64,000 nt of DNA from Mesobacillus boroniphilus JCM 21738 (GTDB taxonomy: Bacteria > Bacillota > Bacilli > Bacillales > Cytobacillaceae). The position numbers and the translations under genes are program-made. Under the pieces are notes generated by a model. It had not been told where the DNA came from. It saw only the letters and a program-made list of their open reading frames with translations, and searched no databases. Location: the NCBI RefSeq assembly GCF_000517385.1, contig NZ_BAUW01000007.1, positions 20,783 through 84,782 of the forward strand, read 5' to 3'. Below are positions 9,407-18,594 of this stretch, piece by piece. Within the stretch, counting starts at the first letter, position 1. Each line of letters starts with the position of its first letter.

Positions 9407-10677
9407 ATGAATCATATTGAAAACTTGTTTCCTAAAGCCGGAGGAGTTTCGAATAAGAAAGAGAAGGATTCGAAAAATGATAGTGCCAATAATCAAAAAT
9501 GGGCAATTGTCTCGATCGCATCCATTCCACTTGTGATGACACTTGGAAATTCGATGCTTATCAGTTTTGCCTGTCATGGAAAAGAAGATGGGCATTTCTG
9601 CCTTCCAATCGAGCCTGATCATAACCGTTTATTCAATAGTAGCGATATTTTTAATCCCGTTAGCCGGGTATTTATCTGATCATATTGGCCGAAAGAAAGT
9701 CATTATTCCAAGCTTGATCATCACTGGAATTGGCGGAGCTATATCAGGATGGGCCTCATGGCAAATGAACGATGGATACTGGGTTGTCTTAATCGGAAGA
9801 GCTTTGCAGGGCGTGGGAGCAGCCGGTGCTTTTCCAATCGTTTTGCCATTGGTTGGAGATATGTTCAAAAATGATGATGAAGTAAGCGGAGCGCTCGGAG
9901 AAATCGAAACTGCAAACACACTTGGAAAGGTTCTAAGCCAGTGTTAGGGTCATTCCTGGCAGGCATCAACTGGTTTATTCCGTTCTTTTCAATACCCGTT
10001 TTCTGTGTCCTGTCAATAATCATGATGATCTTCCTGGTAAAAAGTCCGAAAAAGAAACAAGAACCATTACCATTCAAGGATTTCATAAAAAAATAAAACT
10101 GATTTTTACTAAAAATGGGCGTTGGCTGTATGCCATCTTTTTTATTGGTGCTATTGTCATGTTCGTTTTGTTTGGAGTCTTATTCTACCTGTCCGATATT
10201 CTGGAGAACAAATATGGAATAAAGGATTTGAAAAAAGGACTGGTTCTTGCCCTGCCATTAGGTGCGCTATGCCTTTCATCATTTATCACAGGCAAAGTAA
10301 TAAAAAAGAATATGGTCCTTATGAAATGGATTACGTTCTCCAGCTTACTTTTGCTTGGTATAGCAGTGGCCCTCCTGAGTTTTTCGAGGGAGTTGTGGTT
10401 TCTTATATCCATGTTCCTTGTTGCCGGCATCGGTATAGGTGCAAGCCTGCCGCCAATGGATGCTTTAATCACTGAGAGTATTGAAAAAGAAGAACGTGGT
10501 ACCATTACTTCCATATATAGTTCAATGAGGTTCATAGGGGTGGCCGCAGGTCCTCCCGTCATCGCTCTAATGATGGAAAATTCAAATAAGCTAATGTTCA
10601 TTATCCTAACCGCTTTAAGCATTGCCGCCGCTCTAGCAACATTTCTTGCCATAAAACCAGATAAACAAGAGGCGTAA
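9407..10677 (+). CDS. Major facilitator superfamily transporter (three frame slips)
   Basis: A 12-helix efflux-type transporter of about 420 residues once three slips are repaired. The cytoplasmic N-terminus (MNHIENLFPKAGGV) is followed by helix 1 (SIPLVMTLGNSMLI), the MFS signature loop GYLSDHIGRKK between helices 2 and 3, and GRALQGVGAAGAFPIVLPL in the region of motif C. The frame breaks near 9560 (probably two C lost before VLPVMEKKMGI), near 9938 (CC read as C) and near 10090 (eight A read as seven). The drug/H+ antiporter family is likely, but no substrate can be named. The gene ends at a strong terminator shared with the convergent hydrolase. Confidence 0.85.
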
Positions 10678-10708
10678 AAACGCATTGTATAATTAACAAT
10701 GCGTTTTT
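10676..10708. terminator. Bidirectional terminator between MFS gene and hydrolase
   Basis: A perfect AAAAACGCATTGT/ACAATGCGTTTTT inverted repeat with a short AT loop begins at the MFS stop codon and ends at the stop codon of the convergent hydrolase. Confidence 0.85.
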
Positions 10709-11475
10709 CAACGCCAGTCAGATTGCTCTTCCAAAAACTTCTCTATTTCAGCATTGAATTCCTGCCATTTCTTAACAGGAACTTGATGTGAGACCTTTGG
10801 AATAATGGCTTTTTGGAAATGTCCCAGCTCTCTTTCATAAGCTTATGTGCTGGTTGATGAAATCTCTGGAACCATAAACAAGCAGCAATGGCACATTTAA
10901 ATTTTTCAGTCTTTCGCTGCAAGAGTAGTTCAATGATTCATGATAAAAGTGGAACCATGTATTCATATCTGTTTTCAACATATGTTCAATGAGTTCAGCC
11001 TGTAATTCTTATCAAAGGTATGTACGGTTGCAATCACCTTTGCCAGGGTTTTAGGGGAATTTTTCACGAAATACATTCCCATTAAATGCTCATATTTCAA
11101 TGCAGGGGACTGTACCTCTGCAAAGCCGCCAGAAAGGATAAGCGTTTTAGTTCTTTCCGGGTAAGTCAGGGCAAATTCCTGTGCGATGCTGCCTCCGGAA
11201 GAATAGCCGCACAACGAGACTTTTCCCAGTCCTATAGAATCGACCAGTCTCAAGACTTCTTCGGCATACTTTTGGATTGTAATCCTTTCTAGCACAGCTG
11301 TTGAGTCACCATGGCCGCTTAAGTCGGGAAGGATTAGTCTATATCGTTGGCTCAGTGGCCATTGGTATCGAAACACCTTCCTTCCCATTCCCGGTGGGTG
11401 TAGAAAAATGATTGGACTTCCTTGCCCAATCTCTTCGTAAAAGAGATCGCCATACTCTAAATTGCATAAAGTCAT
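10708..11475 (-). CDS. Alpha/beta hydrolase (multiple frame slips)
   Basis: An alpha/beta-hydrolase fold protein of about 255 residues. The intact N-terminal half shows the oxyanion loop HPPGMG, the DLSGHGDS segment and the nucleophile elbow GYSSGG. The frame breaks near 11000, and the next segment (AELIEHMLKTDMNTWF to LLLVYGSRDFINQH) contains the acid-strand region. It breaks again near 10830-10860, and the final segment (GHFQKAIIPKVSHQVPVKK) carries the catalytic histidine in SHQ and ends at the stop at 10708-10710. All three triad positions survive after repair. The start follows AAGGAG. The substrate is unknown. Confidence 0.82.
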
Positions 11476-11568
11476 TCGCCATTCACTCCTTATGCATGGA
11501 TTAACATAACTTCCTCAGTATAACCAAATGGCAAAACATCTCATGCATTAAGGTGTATAATCGTGACA

Positions 11569-11728
11569 TTGACTGACCTGTATGGTATTCTTGTATTGTA
11601 TATTTGTACAGAATGACTGCCGGTGTTGGCCCGCCGACAGTCTCCGCAATAGCCGTTTCCATAGAAGATCGGCAGAAAAGCAGATGGACCTCTCACTGTA
11701 TTATGGTTAAGAGAGGTCTATTTTTTTT
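11569..11728 (+). ncRNA. Candidate antisense antitoxin RNA opposing the small toxin gene
   Basis: A promoter-like pair (TTGACT at 11569-11574 and TTGTAT/TGTATT at 11591-11597) would start a transcript near 11604. The predicted RNA of about 125 bases opens with a hairpin (GACTG-CGG at 11615-11623 paired to 11634-11642) and closes with an intrinsic terminator at 11686-11728. It runs opposite to the toxin gene and overlaps the last toxin codons and 3' UTR. That is the arrangement of the B. subtilis txpA/RatA type I pair. Expression is inferred, not shown. Confidence 0.6.
11686..11728 (+). terminator. Terminator of the candidate antisense RNA
   Basis: GGACCTCTC (11686-11694) pairs with GAGAGGTCT (11711-11719, one G-T pair) and is followed by eight T at 11721-11728. 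Confidence 0.85.
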
Positions 11729-11801
11729 GGCTTAACGTCAGGATTGCGAGGATTAGACTGGCAAACGAAAACATGGCCATAAAGGTCTCGAATACTGTCA
11801 T
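11718..11801 (-). CDS. Holin-like type I toxin candidate (27 aa)
   Basis: A short frame starts at the ATG at 11799-11801, eight bases after GGGGG, and encodes MTVFETFMAMFSFASLILAI followed by LTLSQKK. One membrane helix ends in a short positively charged tail. The MTVFETFM opening closely follows the MTVYESLM/MSTYESLM starts of BsrG and TxpA, the Hol-Tox family of small membrane toxins (from memory of the family). An extended -10 element (TGTTATACT, complement at 11864-11872) lies upstream. The opposing RNA described above fits a type I system. An alternative ATG six bases upstream is in frame. Toxicity has not been tested. Confidence 0.72.
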   Translation of the reverse strand: MTVFETFMAMFSFASLILAILTLSQKK

Positions 11802-11967
11802 AGGCATCACCCCCTTCCTTCGGGGCTAGCCGACCCACCTTGAGATCTGACTATTGCTTCTCAAGTATAACATAACCTTGTCCAAAACTAGAACATATGT
11901 TCTTTTTAAATGTGAAATTAGGGCTAAGATACTAGATGAATCGGAACTCATCCAGTATCCGCGAGGT

Positions 11968-12768
11968 TCAGTCTGTCATCAATCTCGGCTTGCCAGGATC
12001 ACAGTCCGGCTGATTCAGCGAGGCAGCTTCTGCAACTTTAGATAAATAATAGCACTCTTCCCTGAACATATGATCAGCCATCAGCGGTGCAAAGCTTCCC
12101 AATGCCTGTTCAGTTAACTCGAGCTCCTTTAACTCATCAAGAAATTTCATGAACAATTGAATTTCCAATGAAACCTCTTGATTCATTCTTTGCAAAGCTG
12201 GAAATGAAGTTAAATTCGTTCGCAGGTAACCAGTCATCTCGACTGCTTTTAAATAGAAATCTTCAAAATGCTTCATGTATTTTTCACTCTTTGCCTTCAG
12301 TCGCTTTTCAACCTGATCAAGGTTACTTTGAATAGCACCTGCATGGCCTGCCGCATCAAGCAGCCAGACAGTATGATGGTGCAATTCGTGAAATACCGGG
12401 GGTACCTTACCCCTTTTAAGATACTCAAGAACTCTGATATATTCCTCAACCTCATTGACCATATGGTTGATAAAAGTAGGACCAAAATGAATTTTTACAT
12501 TGCCTGTCAGCATTTTCTCAATAAGGTCGAGCTTAAATCGCCTGATTTTCTTCGCTTCTTCGTCAGCTCTCATGCTCAAATGAATCAGATCCGTAGTTTC
12601 CACCCTTTGAAGCAGCCTGTCAAAAGTATTAATAAAGTACTTTGCCGTTTCAATTTCCTCCTGCTCTACTGGTACCAGCGCCTCATGCAGGAATCTCCCG
12701 TGGTCACCAAGAACCTGTAGCCAAAAACGGTGTTCATACAAGGCAGCACTGTTGAAGTCCCTTACCAT
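11968..12768 (-). CDS. DUF2935 domain-containing protein
   Basis: A 266-residue all-helical protein beginning MVRDFNSAALYEHRFWLQVL after a GGGGG ribosome site. It has two related halves, each opening with an EHRFWLQ/EVEEYIRVLEYL-type helix and containing histidine and glutamate pairs (for example HGRFLHEAL, ELHHHTVWLLD, MADHMFREECYYL). This fits the duplicated four-helix-bundle architecture of DUF2935 proteins, which are common in spore-formers and may bind metal. No function is established. The open frame extends 27 codons upstream, but without a ribosome site. Confidence 0.8.
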   Translation of the reverse strand: MVRDFNSAALYEHRFWLQVLGDHGRFLHEALVPVEQEEIETAKYFINTFDRLLQRVETTDLIHLSMRADEEAKKIRRFKLDLIEKMLTGNVKIHFGPTFINHMVNEVEEYIRVLEYLKRGKVPPVFHELHHHTVWLLDAAGHAGAIQSNLDQVEKRLKAKSEKYMKHFEDFYLKAVEMTGYLRTNLTSFPALQRMNQEVSLEIQLFMKFLDELKELELTEQALGSFAPLMADHMFREECYYLSKVAEAASLNQPDCDPGKPRLMTD

Positions 12769-12841
12769 TCCCAATCCCCCTTCACAAATCACTTCATAAA
12801 AGCTTATATGCAATGCAATGTAAATATTCATGCCAAACAAA

Positions 12842-13085
12842 AAGCGCAAGCGCTTCGTTCAGCCCCGACAAGCGCTGGAGGGCCGACCAGGGAAGTCGTT
12901 CTTTGACTTCATTGGGCGGACCGAAATCGAAAAGCGGAGGCGACTGCCCAACTCCGACAAGCGTTGGAGGGCCTGACAGTGAAGTCGTTCTTTGACTTCA
13001 TTGGCAGGACCGAAACGTCTCGAGGAGTTAGGAGCCGCAGCTAGACAAGCGACTCGAGGGGCTAGGCGCGGGAGCTGGATTAAGA
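12842..13085. repeat. GC-rich intergenic repeat with an internal ~90-bp tandem duplication
   Basis: Two imperfect copies (about 12842-12930 and 12932-13016) share the pieces AAGCG.AGGCG, CCGACAAGCG.TGGAGGGCC, GAAGTCGTTCTTTGACTTCA and GGACCGAAA. A third related tail (13017-13085) has GAGGAGTTAGGAGC and GACTCGAGGGGCTAGGCGC. The base composition is clearly more GC-rich than its neighbours, and no frame looks coding. It fills the space between the DUF2935 gene and fruA, so it looks like a dispersed intergenic element rather than a gene. Confidence 0.75.
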
Positions 13086-13132
13086 AAACCCATTATAGTT
13101 TTCTACATTGAAAATAATTTATAATTTCAAAC

Positions 13133-13168
13133 AAAAAGGCCTACAGACTTTTTTACTCTGCAGGCCTT
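13133..13168 (-). terminator. Terminator of the fru operon
   Basis: AGGCCTGCAGA pairs with TCTGTAGGCCT (minus strand, one G-T pair) and is followed by a T-run, immediately downstream of the fruA stop. Confidence 0.85.
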
Positions 13169-13173
13169 ACGCT

Positions 13174-15031
13174 TTATTTTGTAACTGGTTTCTTTAATAT
13201 TCCAAGCAAAATTGCTGTGACAACAGCACCGATGAGAATTGCGGCCAGGTATAACAGCCATCCTCCTCAACGAGTGGTACTACGAACAATCCGCCGTGTG
13301 GAGCTCTCAGTCCAATGTTAAACATCATCGTCAATCCGCCGGCAACCGCTGAACCAGCCATCACTGAAGGAATTACGCGCAATGGATCTGCTGCTGCGAA
13401 TGGGATAGCGCCTTCTGTGATGAAGGAAAGTCCCATGATATAGTTGGCCTTCCCGGCATCCTGGTCTTCCTTTGTAAACTTCTTTTTAAAGAAAGTTGTC
13501 GCAAGTGCGATACCAAGCGGAGGCACCATACCTGCTGCCATTATCGCAGCCATTGGCTCATATACACCGTTTGCAAGCAAGCCAGTTCCAAAAACATAGG
13601 CTGCTTTATTAACTGGTCCGCCCATGTCGAATGCCATCATTAATCCCAAAACAATACCAAGCACTACAGCATTCCCCGTTCCTAATCCAGAAAGCCAGTC
13701 TGTGATTGCCTGATTCAGGGCACCGACTGGTTTGTTAACCAAGAACAACATGATGAATCCTGTTAAAGCAATACCAAACAATGGATACAATAGAATTGTC
13801 TTGATTCCCTCAAGTGAAGCAGGCAACCCAGCGAATAATTTCTTGAGTCCCAATACTAGATAACCAGCAAGGAAACCAGCTGCCAAACCGCCAAGGAAAC
13901 CACCGCCTCCAGTTACAGCAAGCAATCCACCGACCATACCCGGAGCAAAACCTGGTCTATCAGCAATACTCAGTGCGATGAAGCCTGCAAGAATTGGCAC
14001 CAGCAAACCGAAGGCACCGGCTCCTCCGCCAATATCCATTAGAGCTTTGGCAATTGGGTGATAAGATGGATCATCCGGATTAAAGGCATTATAGCCGAAC
14101 ATGAATGAAATTGCGATTAAGATACCGCCCCCCACAACAAATGGAAGCATGTTCGATACGCCATTCATCAGATGCTTATAGACTCCGCCACGCTTTCTTT
14201 CTTTTCTGCCGCCGCATTCCCTGATGCCTTGTATAGAGGCGCATCTTTCTTAACAGCTCTTTCAATCAGGTCCTTTGGTTTGCGGATTCCGTCTGCAACA
14301 GGCACATCAATTAATGGCTTTCCTGCGAATCGGTCCATATCAACCTTTGTATCAGCGGCAATGATGACTGCTTCAGCGTTTTCAATGTCTTCTTGTGTCA
14401 GGACATTCTTTGCTCCGCCCGAGCCATTAGTTTCAACTTTGATATCAACACCCATTTCAGCCGCTTTCGCTTTTAGTGAATCAGCAGCCATATAAGTGTG
14501 AGCAATTCCAGTAGGGCATGCAGTTACTGCTACAATGAACTTTTTATTGTTCCTTTCATTCTTCTCTTCGGTTTCTTCCTGATCGTAGCTGTTAATGATT
14601 CCAATGACATCATCAGCTGTTTTTGCCCCAAGAAGTTTTTCACGTGCATCGGCATTCATCAAAATGGAGGAAAGTCGCGCAAGTGCTTCAAGATGAGTGT
14701 TGTTTGCGCCTTCAGGTGCTGCAATCATGAAGAATAGATGTGCAGGCTGTCCGTCTAACGACTCATATTCGACCCCAGCCTCTGACCGGCCAAATACAAT
14801 TGCCGCATCCTTCACGACTGAAGTTTTCGCGTGTGGAATAGCAATCCCGTCCCCTACGCCTGTGGTGCTTTGTTGCTCACGTTTTAAGATTGCTTCTTCA
14901 AAAGCATTGCGGTCTGTGATTTTCCCCGCCCGCTCCAGAACTCCTACAAGCTCATTCACTGCATCCTGCTTTGATACAGCAATCATGGGTAACAGAATCG
15001 TCTCTCTAGTCAGCAGTTCTGTAATTCTCAT
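13174..15031 (-). CDS. fruA: PTS fructose transporter, EIIABC (two frame slips)
   Basis: A membrane permease that imports fructose while phosphorylating it to fructose 1-phosphate. It is about 619 residues after repair. Domains in order are EIIA (phospho-histidine in GVGDGIAIPHAKTSV, about residue 65), EIIB (phospho-cysteine in AVTACPTGIAHTYMAADSL, about residue 175) and EIIC with about ten helices (YKHLMNGVSNMLPFVVGGGI to GGLFVVPLVEGGWLLY). The frame breaks near 14193-14196, where a run of four A appears as three between EIIB and EIIC. It breaks again near 13266, where GGG appears as GG near the C-terminus. The last gene of fruRKA. Confidence 0.94.
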
Positions 15032-15046
15032 GTTTTCTCCCCCTTA

Positions 15047-15957
15047 CTAGTTTTTTTGTATTATTACTTCTTGAAGAAGTTGTTCAACTTTATCATTTGT
15101 ACATAATCCGATTGAAAACGCAGTTGCGCTTCCAGATGCAACACTATAGCGGAATGCTTCTGTTCGATCACCAGTTTTTAAATAATGGGCCAAGAAACCA
15201 GCAACCATTGAATCCCCGGCACCTACTGAGCTTTTGACTTCACCTTTAGGAACAGAGGCTTTGTAGGCTTCGGTTTCATTTATATAGACGGCACCTTTTT
15301 CAGCCAGTGAAACTATGACATTTTTAGCACCAGTTTCAACTAGTTTTTTTCCATAAAAAATGGCTTCGTCAGCATTGTTGATTTGCCTGTTGAACAACTG
15401 CCCCAACTCATGGTGATTTGGCTTGATCAGGAATGGCCTGTAGTCAAGAATCCTTTTTAGCAAGTCGCCTTCAGCATCTACGATTACTTCTGCTCCAGTC
15501 TTCTTGCAGATTTGGACAATCGCTTCATATATCGATTCAGGCATGCTGGAGGGAATGCTTCCAGCAAGAATCAGGTAATCGCCATTTTCGAGCAGCATGA
15601 TCTGCTCCTTCAATGACTCTATTGCCAATTTTGAGATTTCAGGGCCGCGGCATTTATTTCTGTTTCTGTTCCGGCCTTAAGCTTAACGTTAATACGTGTA
15701 TCACCTTCGACATTGACAAATCTTGTTTGCACGCCTTCCTGGTTAAGAAACTCCTCGACATACTTGCCGGTGAAGCCTCCAATAAAACCTGTTGCCTTGC
15801 TTTCAACTCCAAGGGAACGAAGGACCCTTGAAACGTTAATCCCTTTACCGCCTGGAAGCTTTGTTTCTTTTGAACTTCTATTCAAACTGCCTAGTTGGAT
15901 TTCATCCGCTTCAATGATGTAATCCACTGATGGATTAAGAGTAAGAGTGTATATCAT
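15047..15957 (-). CDS. fruK: 1-phosphofructokinase (one frame slip)
   Basis: A PfkB-family kinase of about 303 residues that phosphorylates fructose 1-phosphate to the 1,6-bisphosphate. The N-terminal part shows MIYTLTLNPSVDYI and the substrate-binding LPGGKGINVSRVLRSLG motif. The C-terminal part shows the ATP-site and catalytic-base signature SSVGAGDSMVAGFL. The frame breaks near 15645, where GGG appears as GG inside the expected NAAGPEISKLA segment. Its start overlaps the end of fruR by four bases, and fruA follows after a 15-base gap. Confidence 0.94.
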
Positions 15958-16706
15958 GTTGTCACAACCTTTATTGAAGTTTTGCTCGTATATTGCCCTT
16001 TATGATCTTCATCAATTGCATTGGTGATGATCGTTGCTTCATGCAAGTCTGCTATTTTCGCGAACGTAATCTCAGAAAACTTACTGTCATCAGCAAGCAC
16101 AAACGATTCACGGGATAAAGTGATCGCTTTTTGCTTGATCATTGCTTCTTCCTGATCTGGTGTCGTATACCCTGAATGAGGATGGATACCATTCACTCCG
16201 AGGAAGCATTTATCAAAGCGGTACTGTTCAAGGCTTGCCAGAGCTCCTCTTCCGATGATCGCATTCGTTTTTGGCTTGGCATATCCGCCTATCACATATG
16301 TTTCAATATTTCTTTCAAGCAGCTGCGGTAAATGCATGAGTCCATTGGTGACCACTACAATATCTTTAACCTGAAGAGAATTGATTATCTCGAAAACAGT
16401 TGACCCGGCATCAAGATAAATACTGTCACCTTCTTCCACAATACTTGCAGCATATTGAGCGATTTGCTTTTTTTCCTGAAGGAATTTGGTGGATTTTTCA
16501 TCCATGCTTGGCTCCTGGAGTTTGCCCATTAACCTGGCTGCTCCTCCATGAACTCTTTTCAGGAATTTTCCTTCCTCAAGGATTGTAAGGTCACGGCGAA
16601 TAGTAGATTCAGATGCCTCAGTAAGATCAACTAAATCCTGTATTTTCACTATTGGTTTCTCTTTAATCAGCTGTAAGATGAGCTGGTGGCGCTCAGGTGT
16701 TAACAT
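15954..16706 (-). CDS. fruR: DeoR-family transcriptional repressor of the fructose operon
   Basis: A 250-residue protein with an N-terminal DeoR-type winged helix (MLTPERHQLILQLIKEK, then ASESTIRRDLTILEEGKFL) and a C-terminal sugar-phosphate sensor domain (VEEGDSIYLDAGSTVFEI, DKCFLGVNGIHP, LADDSKFSE). It is expected to repress fruRKA until fructose 1-phosphate binds. It is the first gene of the operon. Two spaced near-repeats of TGATTG..TTTTTGAAA lie upstream and could be its operators. Confidence 0.93.
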   Translation of the reverse strand: MLTPERHQLILQLIKEKPIVKIQDLVDLTEASESTIRRDLTILEEGKFLKRVHGGAARLMGKLQEPSMDEKSTKFLQEKKQIAQYAASIVEEGDSIYLDAGSTVFEIINSLQVKDIVVVTNGLMHLPQLLERNIETYVIGGYAKPKTNAIIGRGALASLEQYRFDKCFLGVNGIHPHSGYTTPDQEEAMIKQKAITLSRESFVLADDSKFSEITFAKIADLHEATIITNAIDEDHKGQYTSKTSIKVVTT

Positions 16707-16744
16707 GAGCCATCCCTCCTATTTGCTTCGTATTTTCATCATAA

Positions 16745-16758
16745 TGTAATCGATTTCA
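16745..16758. promoter_or_regulatory. CcpA catabolite-responsive element (cre) upstream of fruR
   Basis: TGTAATCGATTTCA (plus strand) and its complement both match the cre consensus TGWNANCGNTNWCA at every constrained position. It lies 39 bases upstream of the fruR ATG, within the expected promoter, so carbon-catabolite repression of fruRKA by CcpA is likely. Confidence 0.8.
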
Positions 16759-16800
16759 AAAATCAATCATTTTCTTTCAAAAACAATCATTATTAATCAA
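16759..16800 (-). promoter_or_regulatory. Candidate FruR operator direct repeats
   Basis: On the minus strand TGATTGTTTTTGAAAG and TGATTGATTTTTGAAATC follow one another upstream of fruR. DeoR-type repressors commonly bind such repeated half-sites, and the position next to the cre element supports a control role. The assignment to FruR is inferred. Confidence 0.5.
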
Positions 16801-16842
16801 GTTATATAATAAAATGAATGTTTTTGGAAGTTATCAGAAAAT

Positions 16843-16870
16843 AAAAAAACCTCCGTATTAGAGGTTTTCT
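16843..16870. terminator. Terminator downstream of the minus-strand LysE gene
   Basis: AAAACCTC and GAGGTTTT flank a seven-base loop with an A-run on one side and T on the other, just beyond the stop codon of the LysE-type gene that ends at 16882. Confidence 0.75.
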
Positions 16871-16881
16871 TAATTGTGTCA

Positions 16882-17513
16882 CTATAATATTAACGCCTTG
16901 ATACCCTGGTATCCAAAATAAACTCCAAAACCAAGCAAAGAGATTCCGGATAATATCGAAATAGCCCTCAGACTGCTATAATTCAAAAACCTCCTGAATC
17001 CGGTCGTTATTGCCGCGACAAAAATATCCCACAATGCCAGGCCAAGAAAGATCATGCTGCTATAAATCAGCAGGTCTGTCCGTCCATAGTTGCTGGCGGT
17101 TTTTGCAAGAACAGAACCATATATACCCAGCCAGAAAAGGATTGATAAAGGACTGCTGATCGACATGAAAAATCCCGTAAGGAAACATTTTAGCAACGAC
17201 TCTCTACCACGGCTGAAAGCTAGATCAATGTTATTCGCTTTTACAATACATTCAATACCAGAGTAGATGAGGACGAATCCGCCAAATAACCAAAGGAATA
17301 TTTGAATAATAGGCATGTCCAAAAAATTCACAAGACCTAAATAGATTAACAGCATAAAAATAGCATCGGCAATCATTGACCCTGTCCCTACAATCCAGCA
17401 TGCCAGAAACCATTTTTAATTCCCTTATCCAGCCTGGCGGAATTTACCGGGCCAATTGGGGCTGCCAATGTTAATCCAAGGAAAATATAACTTACTAGTA
17501 AACTGACACTCAA
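16882..17513 (-). CDS. LysE-family amino acid exporter, copy 1 (one frame slip)
   Basis: A six-helix membrane protein of about 210 residues. The first helix carries the family signature YIFLGLTLAAPIGPVNSARLDKG, with PIGPVN at the loop. The second half contains SPLSILFWLGIYGSVL. The frame breaks near 17390, one base missing after FWHAGL, and continues directly into GTGSMIADAIFM. A TTG codon at 17511-17513 after GAGGACGAGG is the most plausible start. It is strongly similar to the plus-strand copy at 18595, so the two are diverged paralogues in opposite orientation. Known family members export lysine, arginine, threonine or similar amino acids. Confidence 0.85.
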
Positions 17514-17640
17514 GACCTCGTCCTCCAACACACAAAAACTTTGTACATTGTATGTTCGAGAATCCAGTCTAATACTACCTGTCCAATTTTTTAAAATAGA
17601 GTTCCTCATATAATCATAAGCAGCTAGAGTGAATTTCTAA

Positions 17641-17668
17641 TTGTAATCGATAGTATATATGCTATAAT
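17641..17668 (+). promoter_or_regulatory. Promoter of tRNA-Leu
   Basis: TTGTAA (17641-17646) and TATAAT (17663-17668) are separated by 16 bases, and the tRNA begins 15 bases downstream of the -10 element. Confidence 0.8.
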
Positions 17669-17682
17669 TATTATATAAATAC

Positions 17683-17766
17683 GCGGGTGTGGCGGAATCG
17701 GCAGACGCGCTAGATTCAGGTTCTAGTGGTGGCAACACCGTGGAGGTTCAAGTCCTCTCATCCGCA
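17683..17766 (+). tRNA. tRNA-Leu (anticodon CAG)
   Basis: A class II tRNA of 84 bases with a long variable arm (GTGGTGGCAACACCG region). The acceptor stem GCGGGTG pairs with CATCCGC, with discriminator A at 17766. The anticodon stem CTAGA/TCTAG encloses the loop TTCAGGT, giving anticodon CAG. The T-arm is GAGGTTCAAGTCCTC-like. CCA is not encoded. Confidence 0.96.
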
Positions 17767-17772
17767 TACAAA

Positions 17773-17800
17773 AAAGGTGCCTATACAAAGGGCACTTTTT
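17773..17800 (+). terminator. Terminator of tRNA-Leu
   Basis: AAAGGTGCC and GGGCACTTT (one G-T pair) enclose a short loop and are followed by a T-run, directly after the tRNA. Confidence 0.8.
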
Positions 17801-17932
17801 GTTTGGAAAAACTCTTTACATAAAATTTATTGCTACTCCACAAATAGTGTACACAAATATTTACGACTAATGACTTATGAAGCGTATAGAACAGAGTCTC
17901 AATACCTCGGGGGGAACAACCCTAAAAAAAGC

Positions 17933-17966
17933 AAAAACAGCCTGAATATCATCCAGACTGCTTTTT
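17933..17966 (-). terminator. Terminator of the YdjO-like gene
   Basis: On the minus strand an AAAGCAGTCTGGATG..CAGGCTGTTTTTG hairpin with a T-run lies immediately downstream of the stop codon at 17975. Confidence 0.75.
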
Positions 17967-17974
17967 GTTTATGA

Positions 17975-18181
17975 TTATCCGATTAGATTCTGGCTATGAT
18001 TGTTAACCACTTCAAGAACCTTAGTTGTCTGCTCCATATCGTTTTGACAAATTGGGCAAGCGGGGACATTGCTGCTTTTAAAGTTGTCGCGAACCCAGCA
18101 ATTGCAATCATCAGAAGTACATACCCATACTTTCGTTTCAGCGGTTACGATCTCTTCAGGCGGTTTTCTTCCAAATGCCAT
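17975..18181 (-). CDS. Cold-inducible YdjO-family zinc-ribbon protein
   Basis: A 68-residue protein beginning MAFGRKPPEEIV. It has CTSDDCNCWVRDNF followed by PACPICQND, so two cysteine pairs (CX4C and CX2C) that fit a zinc ribbon. The pattern and length match the YdjO family, described as cold-inducible in B. subtilis; this is family recall. A GAGGA site precedes the ATG. It is a single gene between tRNA-Leu and the second LysE-type gene. Confidence 0.8.
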   Translation of the reverse strand: MAFGRKPPEEIVTAETKVWVCTSDDCNCWVRDNFKSSNVPACPICQNDMEQTTKVLEVVNNHSQNLIG

Positions 18182-18594
18182 TTCCTCACGCTCCTATAGG
18201 TTTATTTATAGTACATTTCGATTTGGTTGGCTTTCGACAAGTTGTTTGTCCGGATCACTTGAAAAAGTGCAAGCAACCAAATATTCGAAAAGACCTTATC
18301 ATCGTTCGATTGATAAAAAATTCATTTATTATAAAAAGCTGGCAAATGATACTTTTTATAATAAATGAAGGATCCGAAAGTTGATATCTATTCCATTCTA
18401 CCACACTTTCTTATTTTTACCAAAAGTGACATACCGGCAGTGCATGTGCAACAGTTACTAGTATATTCTTTACCTCTAAAATTTATTAAGACTGACTGAC
18501 TAAAAAAATATTCAAATTAGGTTGTACGTCTTCAGATGTCTGAATAGAAATAGTACAAGCGAATTACGCTTTGACTATTGGAGGTATTTTAAAA
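18182..18594. other. Intergenic region with a long palindrome, no gene seen
   Basis: No convincing coding frame or RNA gene is visible. The region should hold the promoters of the divergent YdjO-like and LysE-type genes. Its main feature is the 18-bp inverted repeat listed separately at 18321-18369. Confidence 0.5.
18321..18369. repeat. Perfect 18-bp inverted repeat
   Basis: TTCATTTATTATAAAAAG (18321-18338) is exactly complementary to CTTTTTATAATAAATGAA (18352-18369) across a 13-base spacer. There is no flanking T-run, so it is not a standard terminator, and it lies in the divergent promoter region of the YdjO-like gene. Confidence 0.85.

Noticed and set aside
12842..13085. An insertion sequence
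   Set aside because: No transposase frame or terminal inverted repeats with target-site duplication were found; it is only a repeated non-coding element.
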